From NCBI GenBank assembly GCA_021850985.1, contig JAJZJX010000001.1, forward strand, positions 121,389 through 185,388: DNA of 64,000 bases, written 5' to 3'. The translations under genes were made by a program, and so were the position numbers. Below the pieces are notes generated by a model. The model was not told the origin of the DNA, searched no databases, and saw only the letters and a program-made list of their open reading frames with translations. Numbering within the stretch: position 1 is the stretch's first letter; each line of letters starts with the position of its first letter. Positions 1 through 10,581 of this stretch are shown here, in pieces. Source of the stretch: a bacterium. GTDB taxonomy: Bacteria > SZUA-79 > Acidulodesulfobacterales > Acidulodesulfobacteraceae.

Positions 1-156
1 TTCAAGGGCGTTTTTTACGAAGTCCGCTCTCGACGGATCGGTATCGTAAATAAAAATTTTTAGACCTATGGATTTCGACCTGGTTATTCCTTTTATTAGT
101 CCGTAAGCCATATTACCGGCCCCTATAAAACCTATTGAAATTTTCTTTATAGGCAT
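1..156 (-). CDS. proC: Pyrroline-5-carboxylate reductase-like NAD(P)-binding protein, N-terminal part only (runs off window)
   Basis: Reverse strand reads MPIKKISIGFIGAGNMAYGLIKGITRSKSIGLKIFIYDTDPSRADFVKNALE; GFIGAGNMA motif; AGGAGG Shine-Dalgarno upstream. Confidence 0.75.
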   Translation of the reverse strand, partial: MPIKKISIGFIGAGNMAYGLIKGITRSKSIGLKIFIYDTDPSRADFVKNALE

Positions 157-175
157 AACATCCTCCTTATTATAT

Positions 176-1384
176 TTATTTATATTTTCCTTCCTTAATA
201 GCCGAAGATACTCCGAAAGATATAAGAAGTATAACTCCATATAGGACAAAAATCCAGTGAAGCGCAAATTTTTGAGCTATTATTCCGCCTATGGGGGCTG
301 CGACCGAACCTATGCCGAAACCGGAAAAGAAAAAAACGCCGTATGCCGTCGCCCTGAATTTTTCATCGGCGTTTTCGCTTATCATAAGGTTTGAAATAGG
401 GTTTATAGAGAAATTAAAAGCGGAAAACGCAAGAATAGATATAAAAAGTAAAATATCGTGGGTAAAACCGGAAATTAAAAGAAAAATTCCGCTTATTAAC
501 ACTAAAAAAGCAAAAACTCTGTTCGATTTATAGTTCTTCGTTATTCTGGTGCTGTTATACTGAAAAAAAACTCCTACCAGAAGAGCGATAGTTACAAAAA
601 ACCCTCCTGCCGCGGCGGCTTGATTATGAAAAAAGATATAGTTTTTAAGTTCGGTGCCGATATAAGCCGGCAAAAAAGAAAACACGCCCTGGAAAACAAA
701 TCCGTTCAAAAACTCGGCTATAAAAATCAGAATCAGGTTTAAATGAAAAAATTCTTTAAGAAAAGCTTTTATGTTTGACGAACCTTTTTTTATTTCGCTC
801 CCTTCTTTTATTTCGGATGCTGCATTGCCGCCCGAAGCCTGCAGTTTCAGTATATAAGACCAAGCTAAGAGTATTAAAAAAAGTATGCCGAGTATCATAT
901 ATGGAAAATTATATCCGAAAAAATACCCGAGTATTCCGGCAAAACCCGCGCTTAAAGCTACTCCTAGAGTGCCGGCTATGCCGTGTATCGCAAACGCCCT
1001 GAGCTTATCGCTTCCTATAAACGACATCATGCTTAAACCTACCGGATGATAAATACTCCCTATCAGCCCCATAAGTATTATAGACAGCGAGAAAATAAAA
1101 AAATTAGGCGCTAAAGCCGCCGTAAAAGAAAACAAAGCCATTCCGCCGAGATAAATCCGCAAAATATGTTTCTTTTTTATTTTATCCGCGATAAAACCTA
1201 CGGGCAATGATCCTGCGCCGAATAAAAAAAGGTAAATGCCCGCAATAGCTCCAAGCGTTTCATAGTTTACGTCAAATTTAGTTTTAATAAGTATTAATAT
1301 TGCCGGATACGTAAGTATTGCCACATGGCAAAAAAAATGGGAAAAACTTAAAAACGAAATAGTTTCTTTTTCTTCTTTCTTCAT
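176..1384 (-). CDS. MFS transporter (fosmidomycin-resistance-like)
   Basis: ORF 402 aa, about 12 hydrophobic segments, MFS-type PVGFIADKIKKK loop. Confidence 0.75.
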   Translation of the reverse strand: MKKEEKETISFLSFSHFFCHVAILTYPAILILIKTKFDVNYETLGAIAGIYLFLFGAGSLPVGFIADKIKKKHILRIYLGGMALFSFTAALAPNFFIFSLSIILMGLIGSIYHPVGLSMMSFIGSDKLRAFAIHGIAGTLGVALSAGFAGILGYFFGYNFPYMILGILFLILLAWSYILKLQASGGNAASEIKEGSEIKKGSSNIKAFLKEFFHLNLILIFIAEFLNGFVFQGVFSFLPAYIGTELKNYIFFHNQAAAAGGFFVTIALLVGVFFQYNSTRITKNYKSNRVFAFLVLISGIFLLISGFTHDILLFISILAFSAFNFSINPISNLMISENADEKFRATAYGVFFFSGFGIGSVAAPIGGIIAQKFALHWIFVLYGVILLISFGVSSAIKEGKYK

Positions 1385-1497
1385 TGTGTTGTTATTTTAC
1401 TAAATTTAGCCTGTCATTAGCAATTACTTATTGCGGTCCAAATCCCGATTTAGAATTTTTTATGCCGGTAAAGAATGAATCGACAAATATAAAGGCA

Positions 1498-1591
1498 TCA
1501 TTGCGAGCATATCTTTGACAGCGTTTATAAAAGCCAATGTATAAAAGCCAACGGCTTTTATGTTATGCAATAAAAGATATGCTCGCAATGA
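1498..1591. repeat. Palindromic intergenic element with 19-bp perfect terminal inverted repeats and an internal hairpin
   Basis: tcattgcgagcatatcttt (1498-1516) / aaagatatgctcgcaatga (1573-1591); internal ataaaagcc-aac-ggcttttat (1541-1561). Confidence 0.85.
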
Positions 1592-1699
1592 CAGGATATT
1601 ATAATTTATAAATATTTTTTAAATCGGTATTTTTTATAGCGTCTGCACTCAAATCGATTTTTAGCACTTCGTTTAAAAATATGCTATAATTTTTTAATT

Positions 1700-2758
1700 A
1701 TGGATAATATCTGTTATTACGATGATAATGAAGACGGCGTACGCAAGGAGATTCATAATCATAGCGGCAGCCGCAACCATAATCACGACTATGGGCTTAA
1801 TCACGACCATAATCACGACTATGGGCTTAATCACGACCATAGTCATTCCTTATACCTCTTTACCGAAACGTTTCAAACTGAAAAAAAACTGAAATTAGCT
1901 TTCTTGCTGACATTGTTAATACTGGCAATTGAATTTACGGGCGCCGTATTATCTAAAAGCATGGCTTTATATTCCGAATCGGGACATGTTTTGGTCGATG
2001 CATCGTCGCTTTTTTTGGCATGGTTTGCACAGATACAGGTAAGAAAAAGCCCTTCGGAAAAAAATACTTACGGCTACCACAGAATAGGAATACTTGCCGC
2101 TCTTTTAAATTCTCTTTTACTTCTTATGCTATCCGCAATATTAATATACGAAAGTTATTTAAGGCTGTTGCATCCCGAAAAAATAAATTCAAATATAATG
2201 ATTATTTTTCCCCTTATAAGCTTAATTATTAACGGCTTCATAGGCTTTAAAATACACGGCGGAATGCATCATAATTTAAATCTTAAAAGCTCTTTTTTCC
2301 ATATACTCGGTGATTCTTTGGTTTCTTTATCGATTATCGCCGGCGGAATAATTATTTATTTTACCGGATATTATTACATAGATGCCGTTATAAGTCTTTT
2401 AATATCTCCTCTTCTCGCTATAGGAGCATTTTCGGTGATTAACGAAACTATCAATATATTGCTCGAAGGAGTGCCGAAAGAGATTGATTTTACGCAAGTC
2501 AAAGAAGAAATATTAAAAACTCCGGGCGTAAAAAACGTTCACGACCTTCACATATGGAGCATGTCGAAATCTTTTAAGCTTATGAGCGCGCATATACTAG
2601 TCGAACCGACCGTAGTCAAATCTTCTGATATTTGCTGTATAATAAATAACATCCAAGACGTTATGGAGGAAAAATTTAACATAAATCACACGGTTATTCA
2701 GCCCGAATTATCTGCCTGCGATACGACTAACGGTTTCTGCATTCATAAAAATTTATAA
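1700..2758 (+). CDS. Cation diffusion facilitator (CDF) family heavy-metal efflux protein, His-rich N-terminus
   Basis: ORF 352 aa; CDF transmembrane core, His-rich HNHDYGLNHDHNHDYGLNHDHSHS. Confidence 0.9.
   Translation: MDNICYYDDNEDGVRKEIHNHSGSRNHNHDYGLNHDHNHDYGLNHDHSHSLYLFTETFQTEKKLKLAFLLTLLILAIEFTGAVLSKSMALYSESGHVLVDASSLFLAWFAQIQVRKSPSEKNTYGYHRIGILAALLNSLLLLMLSAILIYESYLRLLHPEKINSNIMIIFPLISLIINGFIGFKIHGGMHHNLNLKSSFFHILGDSLVSLSIIAGGIIIYFTGYYYIDAVISLLISPLLAIGAFSVINETINILLEGVPKEIDFTQVKEEILKTPGVKNVHDLHIWSMSKSFKLMSAHILVEPTVVKSSDICCIINNIQDVMEEKFNINHTVIQPELSACDTTNGFCIHKNL
1781..1840 (+). repeat. Perfect 30-bp tandem duplication (in frame) in the CDF His-rich region
   Basis: aatcacgactatgggcttaatcacgaccat twice back to back (1781-1810, 1811-1840). 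Confidence 0.95.
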
Positions 2759-2847
2759 TAACGGTTTATTTTTTACTTGAATTAATTTTAAAAATATGTA
2801 AAATATTTATAACCAGAAAAAATAATTATAAAATATATCTGTCTATT

Positions 2848-3687
2848 ATGAGGATTATCAAATCCGAAGAAATTTCAAACGCCGTTAAAAATTTGATTAT
2901 TCACTCCAGCATAAACTTGCCCGAAGATACGCATAACGGACTTAAAGCCGCCTTTGAACGGGAAATATCGGAACAGGGGAAAACGGTTTTAAGCAAAATC
3001 TTATTAAATGCAGAAATTGCAAAAAACGAATCTAAACCCTTATGTCAGGATACAGGTCTTGCGGTTTTTTTCGTCGAAATAGGCAAAGAAGTATCCGTCG
3101 AGGGCAAAAACTTAACGGAAGCAATCAATGAAGGCACAAGATTAGGATATTCTGAAGGATATTTAAGAAAATCTACGTGCGATCCTATTTCCAGAAAAAA
3201 CGTAGGCGATAACACTCCCGCGATAATTCATTACGAATTTAACGACGGCGAAAAGATTAAAATAATGTATGCCGCAAAAGGCGGCGGCAGCGAAAACATG
3301 AGCGCCCTTAAGATGATGCGCCCTTCCGACGGAAAAGAGGGAATAATCGACTTTGCGGTAGAAACAATGCGCTCGGCGGGACCTAATCCGTGCCCTCCTA
3401 ATATTGTCGGCATCGGCATAGGGGGAAACTTTGAAAGGTCGGCTATTCTTGCTAAAAAATCGCTTTTTAGAAAACTAAACGAGCCTAACGTCGATACTGA
3501 ATTAGCGGAAATGGAAAAAATTATATTTGAAAAAATTAATAATATAGGAACCGGACCTATGGGATTCGGCGGGATCTGCACCGTTTTAGGGGTTCATATA
3601 ACCAAAGAACCTTGCCACATAGCCAGTATGCCGGTAGCGCTTAACGTCGAATGCCATTCTCACAGGCATTCGGAAATTATTTTATAG
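2848..3687 (+). CDS. fumA: Class I fumarate hydratase alpha subunit
   Basis: ORF 279 aa; PLCQDTGLAVFFVEIG and KGGGSENMS motifs; followed by beta subunit. Confidence 0.9.
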   Translation: MRIIKSEEISNAVKNLIIHSSINLPEDTHNGLKAAFEREISEQGKTVLSKILLNAEIAKNESKPLCQDTGLAVFFVEIGKEVSVEGKNLTEAINEGTRLGYSEGYLRKSTCDPISRKNVGDNTPAIIHYEFNDGEKIKIMYAAKGGGSENMSALKMMRPSDGKEGIIDFAVETMRSAGPNPCPPNIVGIGIGGNFERSAILAKKSLFRKLNEPNVDTELAEMEKIIFEKINNIGTGPMGFGGICTVLGVHITKEPCHIASMPVALNVECHSHRHSEIIL

Positions 3688-3750
3688 CATAGCATTATTG
3701 TATTATTTATAGTTTATTATTAAACAATTATATTTTACAAATTTTAAAAA

Positions 3751-4314
3751 ATGAGCCCAATAAAAATAACTACTCCTTTAGACGACGAAATTATATTAAA
3801 GTTAAAAACCGGCGATGAAGTTCTTATAAGCGGGACAATCTATACGGCAAGAGACGCGGCTCACTCCAGGTTAGTCAAACTTATCGAAGAAAATAAACCG
3901 CTTCCGTTTGAACTTAAAGGACAAATAATCTACTACGTCGGACCGACGCCTGAAAAACCCGGCGAAGTTATCGGCTCTGCAGGACCGACCACGAGCTACA
4001 GAATGGATAAATATGCGCCGCTCTTATTAGAACACGGCTTGAAAGGCATGATAGGCAAAGGCAAAAGATCTGCGGAAGTAAAAGAATCAATTAAAAAACA
4101 TAAAGCTGTTTATTTCGGGGCAATCGGCGGCGCGGGCGCTTTAATATCGAAAACAATAACGTCAAGCAAGGTTATAGCATATGAAGACCTCCTGTCGGAA
4201 GCCGTAAGAAAACTAACGGTAGTTGATTTTCCCGCAATTGTCGTAAACGACGTTTACGGCGGCGACCTTTATGAAGAGGGAAGAGAAAAGTATAAAAATA
4301 AATACAGCAAATAA
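3751..4314 (+). CDS. fumB: Class I fumarate hydratase beta subunit
   Basis: ORF 187 aa; SGTIYTARDAAH, GPTTSYRMDKY motifs. Confidence 0.9.
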   Translation: MSPIKITTPLDDEIILKLKTGDEVLISGTIYTARDAAHSRLVKLIEENKPLPFELKGQIIYYVGPTPEKPGEVIGSAGPTTSYRMDKYAPLLLEHGLKGMIGKGKRSAEVKESIKKHKAVYFGAIGGAGALISKTITSSKVIAYEDLLSEAVRKLTVVDFPAIVVNDVYGGDLYEEGREKYKNKYSK

Positions 4315-4362
4315 ATATCGTTATAATAAGTATAATCAAATTAACATACGGGAACAATTACT

Positions 4363-5526
4363 ATGGATATTCATGAATATCAGGCAAAAGAATTATTAAA
4401 CAGGCACGGGATTAAAACTCTTAAATCTATTTTATGCTTTAAACCGGACGAAGTTTACAACGCTTATAAAACTTTATCGTCTTCGGTAGCTGCGGTAAAA
4501 GCGCAGGTTCACGCAGGCGGAAGAGGCAAAGGCGGCGGCGTTAAAATAGTAAAATCTGCCGATGAAGCAAAGTCTATTGCCGAAAAAATGATAGGGATGA
4601 CCCTTGTAACTGCTCAAACCGGCAAAGAAGGCAAATTAGTCAAAAAAGTTTTGGTAGAAGAAGGCGCCGCTATTATAAAAGAATTTTATTTATCTCTTAC
4701 GGTCGATAGAAAAAATGCGGCAATAGCGTTCGTTCTTAGCGCCGAAGGCGGAATGGAAATAGAAGAAGTTTCAAAAAACCGGCCGGAAAAAATATTGACG
4801 GTTTCAATTAATCCATTGTATGGTTTAAAGTCCTATCATATTCTTGAAATGTCTTTATTTTTAGGCATAGATAGAAATTTATTCGGCGGATTTTCTAAGC
4901 TTATTAATCTTTTATATGGGGCATTTGTAGCCGAAGATATGTCGATGCTTGAAATTAACCCGCTGATTTTAACCGGCTCGGAAGAATTTATTCCGCTTGA
5001 CGCTAAAGTAATATTGGACGACAATGCCGATTTCAGGCATCCTAATTTTAAAGATTTAATTGACGAAGACGAAGAAGAGCCGCTTGAAGTGAAAGCAAAA
5101 AGCGTAGGATTAAATTATATAAAGTTAGACGGAAACGTCGGATGTATGGTAAACGGAGCCGGCTTGGCTATGGCTACCATGGATACGATTAAAGAATTCG
5201 GAGCGGCTCCCGCAAACTTTTTAGACGTCGGCGGAACTGCCGACGCAAAGAGGGTCGAAACTGCATTTAACATTCTTTTGTCCGACAAAAACGTTAAAGG
5301 AATTTTTATAAATATTTTCGGCGGTATCGTAAAATGTGACATGGTTGCAGAAGGCGTAGTATCCGCGGCTAAAAATATCGGCTTAAAACTTCCGGTCGTA
5401 GTAAGGCTTGAAGGAACTAATGCAGATGAGGCGGCGAAAATTATTGAAAATTCAGGTATGAACTTCGTATCGGCAGAAAGTCTTGCCGATGGAGCAAAAA
5501 AGATTTCAAAAATTGTTAACGGTTGA
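4363..5526 (+). CDS. sucC: Succinyl-CoA synthetase beta subunit (ADP-forming type)
   Basis: ORF 387 aa; MDIHEYQAKELL, KAQVHAGGRGKGGGVK. Confidence 0.95.
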   Translation: MDIHEYQAKELLNRHGIKTLKSILCFKPDEVYNAYKTLSSSVAAVKAQVHAGGRGKGGGVKIVKSADEAKSIAEKMIGMTLVTAQTGKEGKLVKKVLVEEGAAIIKEFYLSLTVDRKNAAIAFVLSAEGGMEIEEVSKNRPEKILTVSINPLYGLKSYHILEMSLFLGIDRNLFGGFSKLINLLYGAFVAEDMSMLEINPLILTGSEEFIPLDAKVILDDNADFRHPNFKDLIDEDEEEPLEVKAKSVGLNYIKLDGNVGCMVNGAGLAMATMDTIKEFGAAPANFLDVGGTADAKRVETAFNILLSDKNVKGIFINIFGGIVKCDMVAEGVVSAAKNIGLKLPVVVRLEGTNADEAAKIIENSGMNFVSAESLADGAKKISKIVNG

Positions 5527-5583
5527 TAACATTTTTATTTTAATAATAAAATAATTTAATAATTTATTATAAGGATCAATTTT

Positions 5584-6459
5584 ATGAGTATTCTCGTAAA
5601 TAAAAACACAAATGTTTTAGTACAGGGTATAACCGGCAAAGAAGGTTCGTTTCATGCTCAAAAATGCATAGAATATGGAACTAAAGTCGTAGCGGGAGTA
5701 ACTCCTTTTAAAGGCAAGACTTTATTCAACGATTCCGTTCCCGTTTACAACACTATCAAGGAAGCTAAAAAAGAGCATAAAATCGACGCTACTATGGTTT
5801 TTGTTCCTGCAGGTTTTGCGGCGGCGGGAGTCATAGAAGCCATTGAAGCCGAGATACCTTTAATAGTTTGCATTACGGAAGGAATACCCGTTGTTGACAT
5901 GCTCAACGTTAAATCGGCTCTTAACTGTTCTAAGTCTTTTATGATTGGCCCAAACTGCCCGGGTATAATTACGGCGGACGAATGCAAAATAGGTATAATG
6001 CCCGGTTTTATTCATAAAAAAGGACGGGTCGGCGTATTGTCGAGAAGCGGAACGCTGACTTATGAAGCAGTTAATCAGCTTACCAAAGCAGGCTACGGCG
6101 AAACTACATGCGTAGGAATCGGCGGCGACCCTATAATAGGCTCCCCATTTATATCTTTTTTAAAAATGTTTGAACAGGATCCTGAAACCGATGCCGTGGT
6201 TATGATCGGAGAAATAGGCGGAACGGCTGAAGAAGAAGCTTCGGAATATGTTAAAAACCATATGAAAAAACCTGTAATAGGTTTTATAGCCGGCAAAACC
6301 GCTCCGGCAGGCAAAAGAATGGGCCATGCCGGCGCAATAATTTCAGGCGGAAAAGGAACCGCATCGGATAAACTTAAAACTATGGAAAAAAACGGAATTC
6401 ATATCGCAGACAATCCTTCGGTTATTGCTGAAACCGTAAAAAAAGCTTTAAAGATTTAA
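5584..6459 (+). CDS. sucD: Succinyl-CoA synthetase alpha subunit
   Basis: ORF 291 aa; [24 protein letters not shown]-like, active-site GHAGAI. Confidence 0.95.
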   Translation: MSILVNKNTNVLVQGITGKEGSFHAQKCIEYGTKVVAGVTPFKGKTLFNDSVPVYNTIKEAKKEHKIDATMVFVPAGFAAAGVIEAIEAEIPLIVCITEGIPVVDMLNVKSALNCSKSFMIGPNCPGIITADECKIGIMPGFIHKKGRVGVLSRSGTLTYEAVNQLTKAGYGETTCVGIGGDPIIGSPFISFLKMFEQDPETDAVVMIGEIGGTAEEEASEYVKNHMKKPVIGFIAGKTAPAGKRMGHAGAIISGGKGTASDKLKTMEKNGIHIADNPSVIAETVKKALKI

Positions 6460-6497
6460 TTTCATAATTTTAATTAATTTTTTTATAGGAGGCTAAA

Positions 6498-6833
6498 GTG
6501 ACCGGAAAAGAAAGTACTAAAACGAATAAAAACCAAAATAATACGGCTGCGTTAAGTCCTGCAAACTATGTTGTATGCGAAGGCATAGAGACCGAAGTCA
6601 AAACAAAAAATAATCTTACTATTAAGGAAGTTTCGGGAAAAGGGAAAAAGGAAGACGTAAAAATCGATATAGTCGTTAATTACTGCAAAGGGTGCGAAAT
6701 CTGCGTTGCATTCTGTCCCGAAGGCGTACTCGTTATGAATAAAGAGGTAGCCGAAGTAGTAGATATTTCTAAATGCACAAAATGCAATATTTGCGAATAT
6801 TTATGTCCCGATTTTTCTATTAGCGTAGAATAA
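6498..6833 (+). CDS. korD: 4Fe-4S ferredoxin subunit of 2-oxoglutarate:ferredoxin oxidoreductase
   Basis: GTG start; CKGCEICVAFCP and CTKCNICEYLCP motifs; adjacent korABC. Confidence 0.85.
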   Translation: MTGKESTKTNKNQNNTAALSPANYVVCEGIETEVKTKNNLTIKEVSGKGKKEDVKIDIVVNYCKGCEICVAFCPEGVLVMNKEVAEVVDISKCTKCNICEYLCPDFSISVE

Positions 6834-6862
6834 ACATAGTTAACAACGGAGGAAATAAAACT

Positions 6863-7999
6863 ATGAGCAAGAATATAAAATTAATGCAGGGAAATGAAGC
6901 GGTCGCGGAAGGCGCCGTCATCGCCGGATGCGATTTTTTTGCGGGGTATCCCATAACTCCTTCTTCGGAAGTAGCTGAAATTTTATCAAGCAAACTTCCT
7001 AAAATAGGAAAAGTATTCCTTCAGATGGAAGATGAAATTGCGGCAATGGGTGCTATATTAGGGGCGGCTTTGGGCGGCGCAAAGGTTATTACTGCCACTT
7101 CTGGTCCAGGTATGTCTCTTAAGCAAGAAAATATAGGTTATGCTTCAATGTGCGAAATACCATGCGTAATTGTTAATGTTATGAGGGGTGGACCTTCCAC
7201 CGGACTTCCCACGCTTCCGGCTCAAGGCGATGTTATGCAGGCTAAATGGGGGACGCACGGCGACCATGCGGTAATAGCGATTACCCCTTCAAGCGTTAAC
7301 GAATCTCTTTATGAAACTATACGCGCATTTAATTTAGCTATAAAATACAGAACACCGGTCATTATTTTAACAGACGAAATAATAGGTCACATGAGGGAAA
7401 AGGTAGTAATTCCGGATAAAAGCGAAGTTGAAGTATTAGATATTAAGCTTCCCGACGTTCCCCCCGAAAAGTATAACCCCTATAATTATACTTCGGGAAA
7501 AGTGACGCCTCTTGCCCCGATGGGAGAAGGATACCGTTACCACGTTACGGGTCTTATACACGGAGAAACCGGTTTTCCGTCTCAAAAAACCGATGTTATT
7601 CAAAATGCTCAAAACTGGCTAATAGATAAAATTTATAAAAACATTAAAGATATAGAAAAATTTGAAGAATTTCAGACTGACGATGCGGATATTCTTATCG
7701 TAGCCTACGGTTCAACCTCCAGGTCGTCAAGGCAGGCAATTTCTGTGGCAAGAGCCGCAGGCATTAAAGTCGGAATGTTTAGGCCTATAACTATTTGGCC
7801 TTTTCCTGAAGAGCAGATTTCGAATCTTTCTAAAAAAATTAAAAAAGTATTGGTCGTAGAAATGAATATGGGGCAGATAATATTAGAAGTTCAAAGAGCC
7901 GCATGCGGAAGTAAAGTTTACGGACTGCACATAGTCAACGGAGAGCCTATTACTCCAGATCAGATATTTGCAAAAATTAAAGAAGTATCCGAAAATTAA
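6863..7999 (+). CDS. korA: 2-oxoglutarate:ferredoxin oxidoreductase alpha subunit
   Basis: ORF 378 aa; GYPITPSSEVAE, TATSGPGMSL. Confidence 0.92.
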   Translation: MSKNIKLMQGNEAVAEGAVIAGCDFFAGYPITPSSEVAEILSSKLPKIGKVFLQMEDEIAAMGAILGAALGGAKVITATSGPGMSLKQENIGYASMCEIPCVIVNVMRGGPSTGLPTLPAQGDVMQAKWGTHGDHAVIAITPSSVNESLYETIRAFNLAIKYRTPVIILTDEIIGHMREKVVIPDKSEVEVLDIKLPDVPPEKYNPYNYTSGKVTPLAPMGEGYRYHVTGLIHGETGFPSQKTDVIQNAQNWLIDKIYKNIKDIEKFEEFQTDDADILIVAYGSTSRSSRQAISVARAAGIKVGMFRPITIWPFPEEQISNLSKKIKKVLVVEMNMGQIILEVQRAACGSKVYGLHIVNGEPITPDQIFAKIKEVSEN

Positions 8000-8025
8000 T
8001 AATTTTAAATCAGGGAGATTTAAAA

Positions 8026-8853
8026 ATGATAAAAACAAAATTCAACTACGATTATTACTTGCGTAAAAATACTTTACCGCATATATGGTGTCCCGGATGC
8101 GGAGACGGAATTATTTTAAAAGCCCTTTTAAGAGCGATTCATAAATGCGGTTATTCTAAAGACGAGGTAGTCATAACTTCCGGTATCGGCTGCGCATCGA
8201 GGCTTCCCGGATATGTAGATTTTAATACGATTCATACTACTCACGGAAGAGCTTTAACATTTGCTATCGGCATGAAAATGTATAAACCGAAACTTAAAGT
8301 TATTACAATTTCCGGCGACGGAGATGCTCTTGCTATCGGCGGAAACCATTTTATTCATGCCGCAAGAAGAAATATAGATATGACTTTGATTGTTTTTAAC
8401 AACTATACATACGGTATGACGGGCGGACAGTTTTCTCCGACTCAGCCGTTGGACAGCTTCGCTACTACGACGCCGTTCGGCAGCATCGAGCCTCCTTTCG
8501 ACGTTTGCAACTTAGCTCAGGCAGCCGGAGCTACCTGGGTTGGAAGATCTACTTCTTACCATGCCGTCCAGCTTGAAAAATTTATGGTAGATGCATTAAA
8601 CCATACCGGATTTTCGGTATTAGACGTTATAACTAACTGCCACATTTCCTACGGCAGAAGAAATAAAATGAAATCTCCAGTGGATATGATTAAATATCAG
8701 AAAGAAAAAGCAGTTCCTGCGCGTTCCGCTGAAAATATGTCTCCGGAAGAACTTGCCGGAAGATTTAAAACCGGAGTACTTTTTGAAGCAAAAGATCGTC
8801 CTGAATTTTGCGGGGAATATCATAAACAGTTAGAATTGGTAAAAACTAAATAA
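8026..8853 (+). CDS. korB: 2-oxoglutarate:ferredoxin oxidoreductase beta subunit
   Basis: ORF 275 aa; WCPGCGDGI, GDGDALAIGGNH TPP motif. Confidence 0.92.
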   Translation: MIKTKFNYDYYLRKNTLPHIWCPGCGDGIILKALLRAIHKCGYSKDEVVITSGIGCASRLPGYVDFNTIHTTHGRALTFAIGMKMYKPKLKVITISGDGDALAIGGNHFIHAARRNIDMTLIVFNNYTYGMTGGQFSPTQPLDSFATTTPFGSIEPPFDVCNLAQAAGATWVGRSTSYHAVQLEKFMVDALNHTGFSVLDVITNCHISYGRRNKMKSPVDMIKYQKEKAVPARSAENMSPEELAGRFKTGVLFEAKDRPEFCGEYHKQLELVKTK

Positions 8854-8877
8854 AAATTATAAAAGAGGGATAATAAT

Positions 8878-9426
8878 ATGAGCGAAAGAATAGAATTCAG
8901 GTTTTCCGGCTCCGGAGGACAGGGTCTGATATTAGCGGGTATTATTTTGGCGGACGCAGCTGCAATTTACGAAAACAAAAATGCGGTTCAAACACAGTCT
9001 TACGGTCCTGAAGCAAGGGGAGGCTCAAGCAAATCGGAAGTCATTATATCCGACGACCCCATAGAATATCCTAAGGCAACTAAAGTTAATTATATGGTAT
9101 CTTTAACTCAGGAAGCTTTTAATAAGTACATAAACGATGTTAAAGACGACGGCATAGTTATAGTCGATAAGGAGCTTGTGACCGATTTTTCAAAAGCAAA
9201 AGGCAAATTATACGTGCTTGACATGGTTAAATCCGCAAGGGAAGAGCTAGGCAAGCTTTTAGGGCTCAATATTATATCGCTTGGTGTATTGGTAGAAATA
9301 TCCGGCATAGTGTCGCACGATTCTATAGAAAAAGCTCTGCTTAAAAGAGTGCCTAAAGGATTTGAAGATTATAACAAAAAAGCCTTGGAAATAGGCTTCA
9401 GACTCGCAAAAGAAGTTAAGAAATAA
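8878..9426 (+). CDS. korC: 2-oxoglutarate:ferredoxin oxidoreductase gamma subunit
   Basis: ORF 182 aa; FSGSGGQGLILAG, SYGPEARGGSSKSEV. Confidence 0.92.
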   Translation: MSERIEFRFSGSGGQGLILAGIILADAAAIYENKNAVQTQSYGPEARGGSSKSEVIISDDPIEYPKATKVNYMVSLTQEAFNKYINDVKDDGIVIVDKELVTDFSKAKGKLYVLDMVKSAREELGKLLGLNIISLGVLVEISGIVSHDSIEKALLKRVPKGFEDYNKKALEIGFRLAKEVKK

Positions 9427-9475
9427 GTTAAAATATATAATATAAAATAATAAATTATGAGGAGAATTAAAGTTA

Positions 9476-9892
9476 ATGATTGAGCAAACGCTTTCTATAA
9501 TTAAACCCGACGGCGTAAAAAAGGGTTTATCAGGCAAGATTATTTCGATATTCGAAGATAACGGTTTTGAAATTAAAGCCGTAAAAAAAGTTCACCTTAC
9601 CAAAAAACAAGCTGAAGGTTTTTATTATATACATAAAGAAAGACCTTTTTTTGGCAGCCTGATAGATTTTATGACGGAAGGACCTATTATTCCTATGGTG
9701 CTGTCGTGCGAAAACGCTATATTAAAAAATAGGGAAATAATGGGAGCTACAAACCCTAAAGATGCGAAAGAAGGAACCATCAGGAAAATGTTTGCCGAAA
9801 GCATAGAAAGAAACATTGTACACGGTTCGGATTCCATAGAATCCGCAAAATTTGAAATTTCTTATTTTTTTAACGTTTTTGAAATATTATAA
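9476..9892 (+). CDS. ndk: Nucleoside diphosphate kinase
   Basis: ORF 138 aa; [27 protein letters not shown]. Confidence 0.95.
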   Translation: MIEQTLSIIKPDGVKKGLSGKIISIFEDNGFEIKAVKKVHLTKKQAEGFYYIHKERPFFGSLIDFMTEGPIIPMVLSCENAILKNREIMGATNPKDAKEGTIRKMFAESIERNIVHGSDSIESAKFEISYFFNVFEIL

Positions 9893-9906
9893 AATTTTAA
9901 ATAATA

Positions 9907-10581
9907 TTGAAATATCGATATACAGATAAGGTTATCAATCTTTTTGAAGAGAACTACGGCGAGTTAAAGCCTTTTTTAAACTTTAATAATGCCTTCCAGC
10001 TTTTAATAGCCGTAGTTCTTTCTGCGCAGTGCACGGATAAAAGAGTCAATATTATTACCGAAAAACTTTTTAAAGTTTACGTTAAACCTTCCGATTTAGC
10101 TAAAAAAAATCTTGAAGATTTTGAAGAAGAGATAAAAACCTGCGGCATGTTTCATAATAAAGCAAAAAATCTTATTGAAACTTCAAAAATTCTCTCCGAA
10201 AAATTTAACGACGATGTTCCTGCAAATTTCGATGCCTTAGTTTCCCTGCCCGGAGTCGGAAGAAAATCTGCAAATGTCATTCTCGGCACATATTTTAATG
10301 AAGAACGTTTCCCCGTGGACACCCATGTTTTCCGCGTTGCAAACCGCTTAGGGCTTGCAGATTCAGATACGCCGGAAAAAACGGAAAACGACCTTACCGG
10401 AATAATCCCTTCCAATTTATGGATGAAAATGCACAGATGGCTTATTTACCACGGCAGAACTTACTGCACGGCAAGAAATCCAAAGTGTTTCGACTGTTTT
10501 CTAAAAAACTACTGCCGGTATTATAAAAAAACTACTTTAATCCCAGAATCTTGTGCAGCTGAACCCCAAGCCGGACATTAA
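9907..10581 (+). CDS. nth: Endonuclease III
   Basis: TTG start; HhH LPGVGRKSANV; C-x6-C-x2-C-x5-C (CTARNPKCFDCFLKNYC). Confidence 0.93.
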   Translation: MKYRYTDKVINLFEENYGELKPFLNFNNAFQLLIAVVLSAQCTDKRVNIITEKLFKVYVKPSDLAKKNLEDFEEEIKTCGMFHNKAKNLIETSKILSEKFNDDVPANFDALVSLPGVGRKSANVILGTYFNEERFPVDTHVFRVANRLGLADSDTPEKTENDLTGIIPSNLWMKMHRWLIYHGRTYCTARNPKCFDCFLKNYCRYYKKTTLIPESCAAEPQAGH

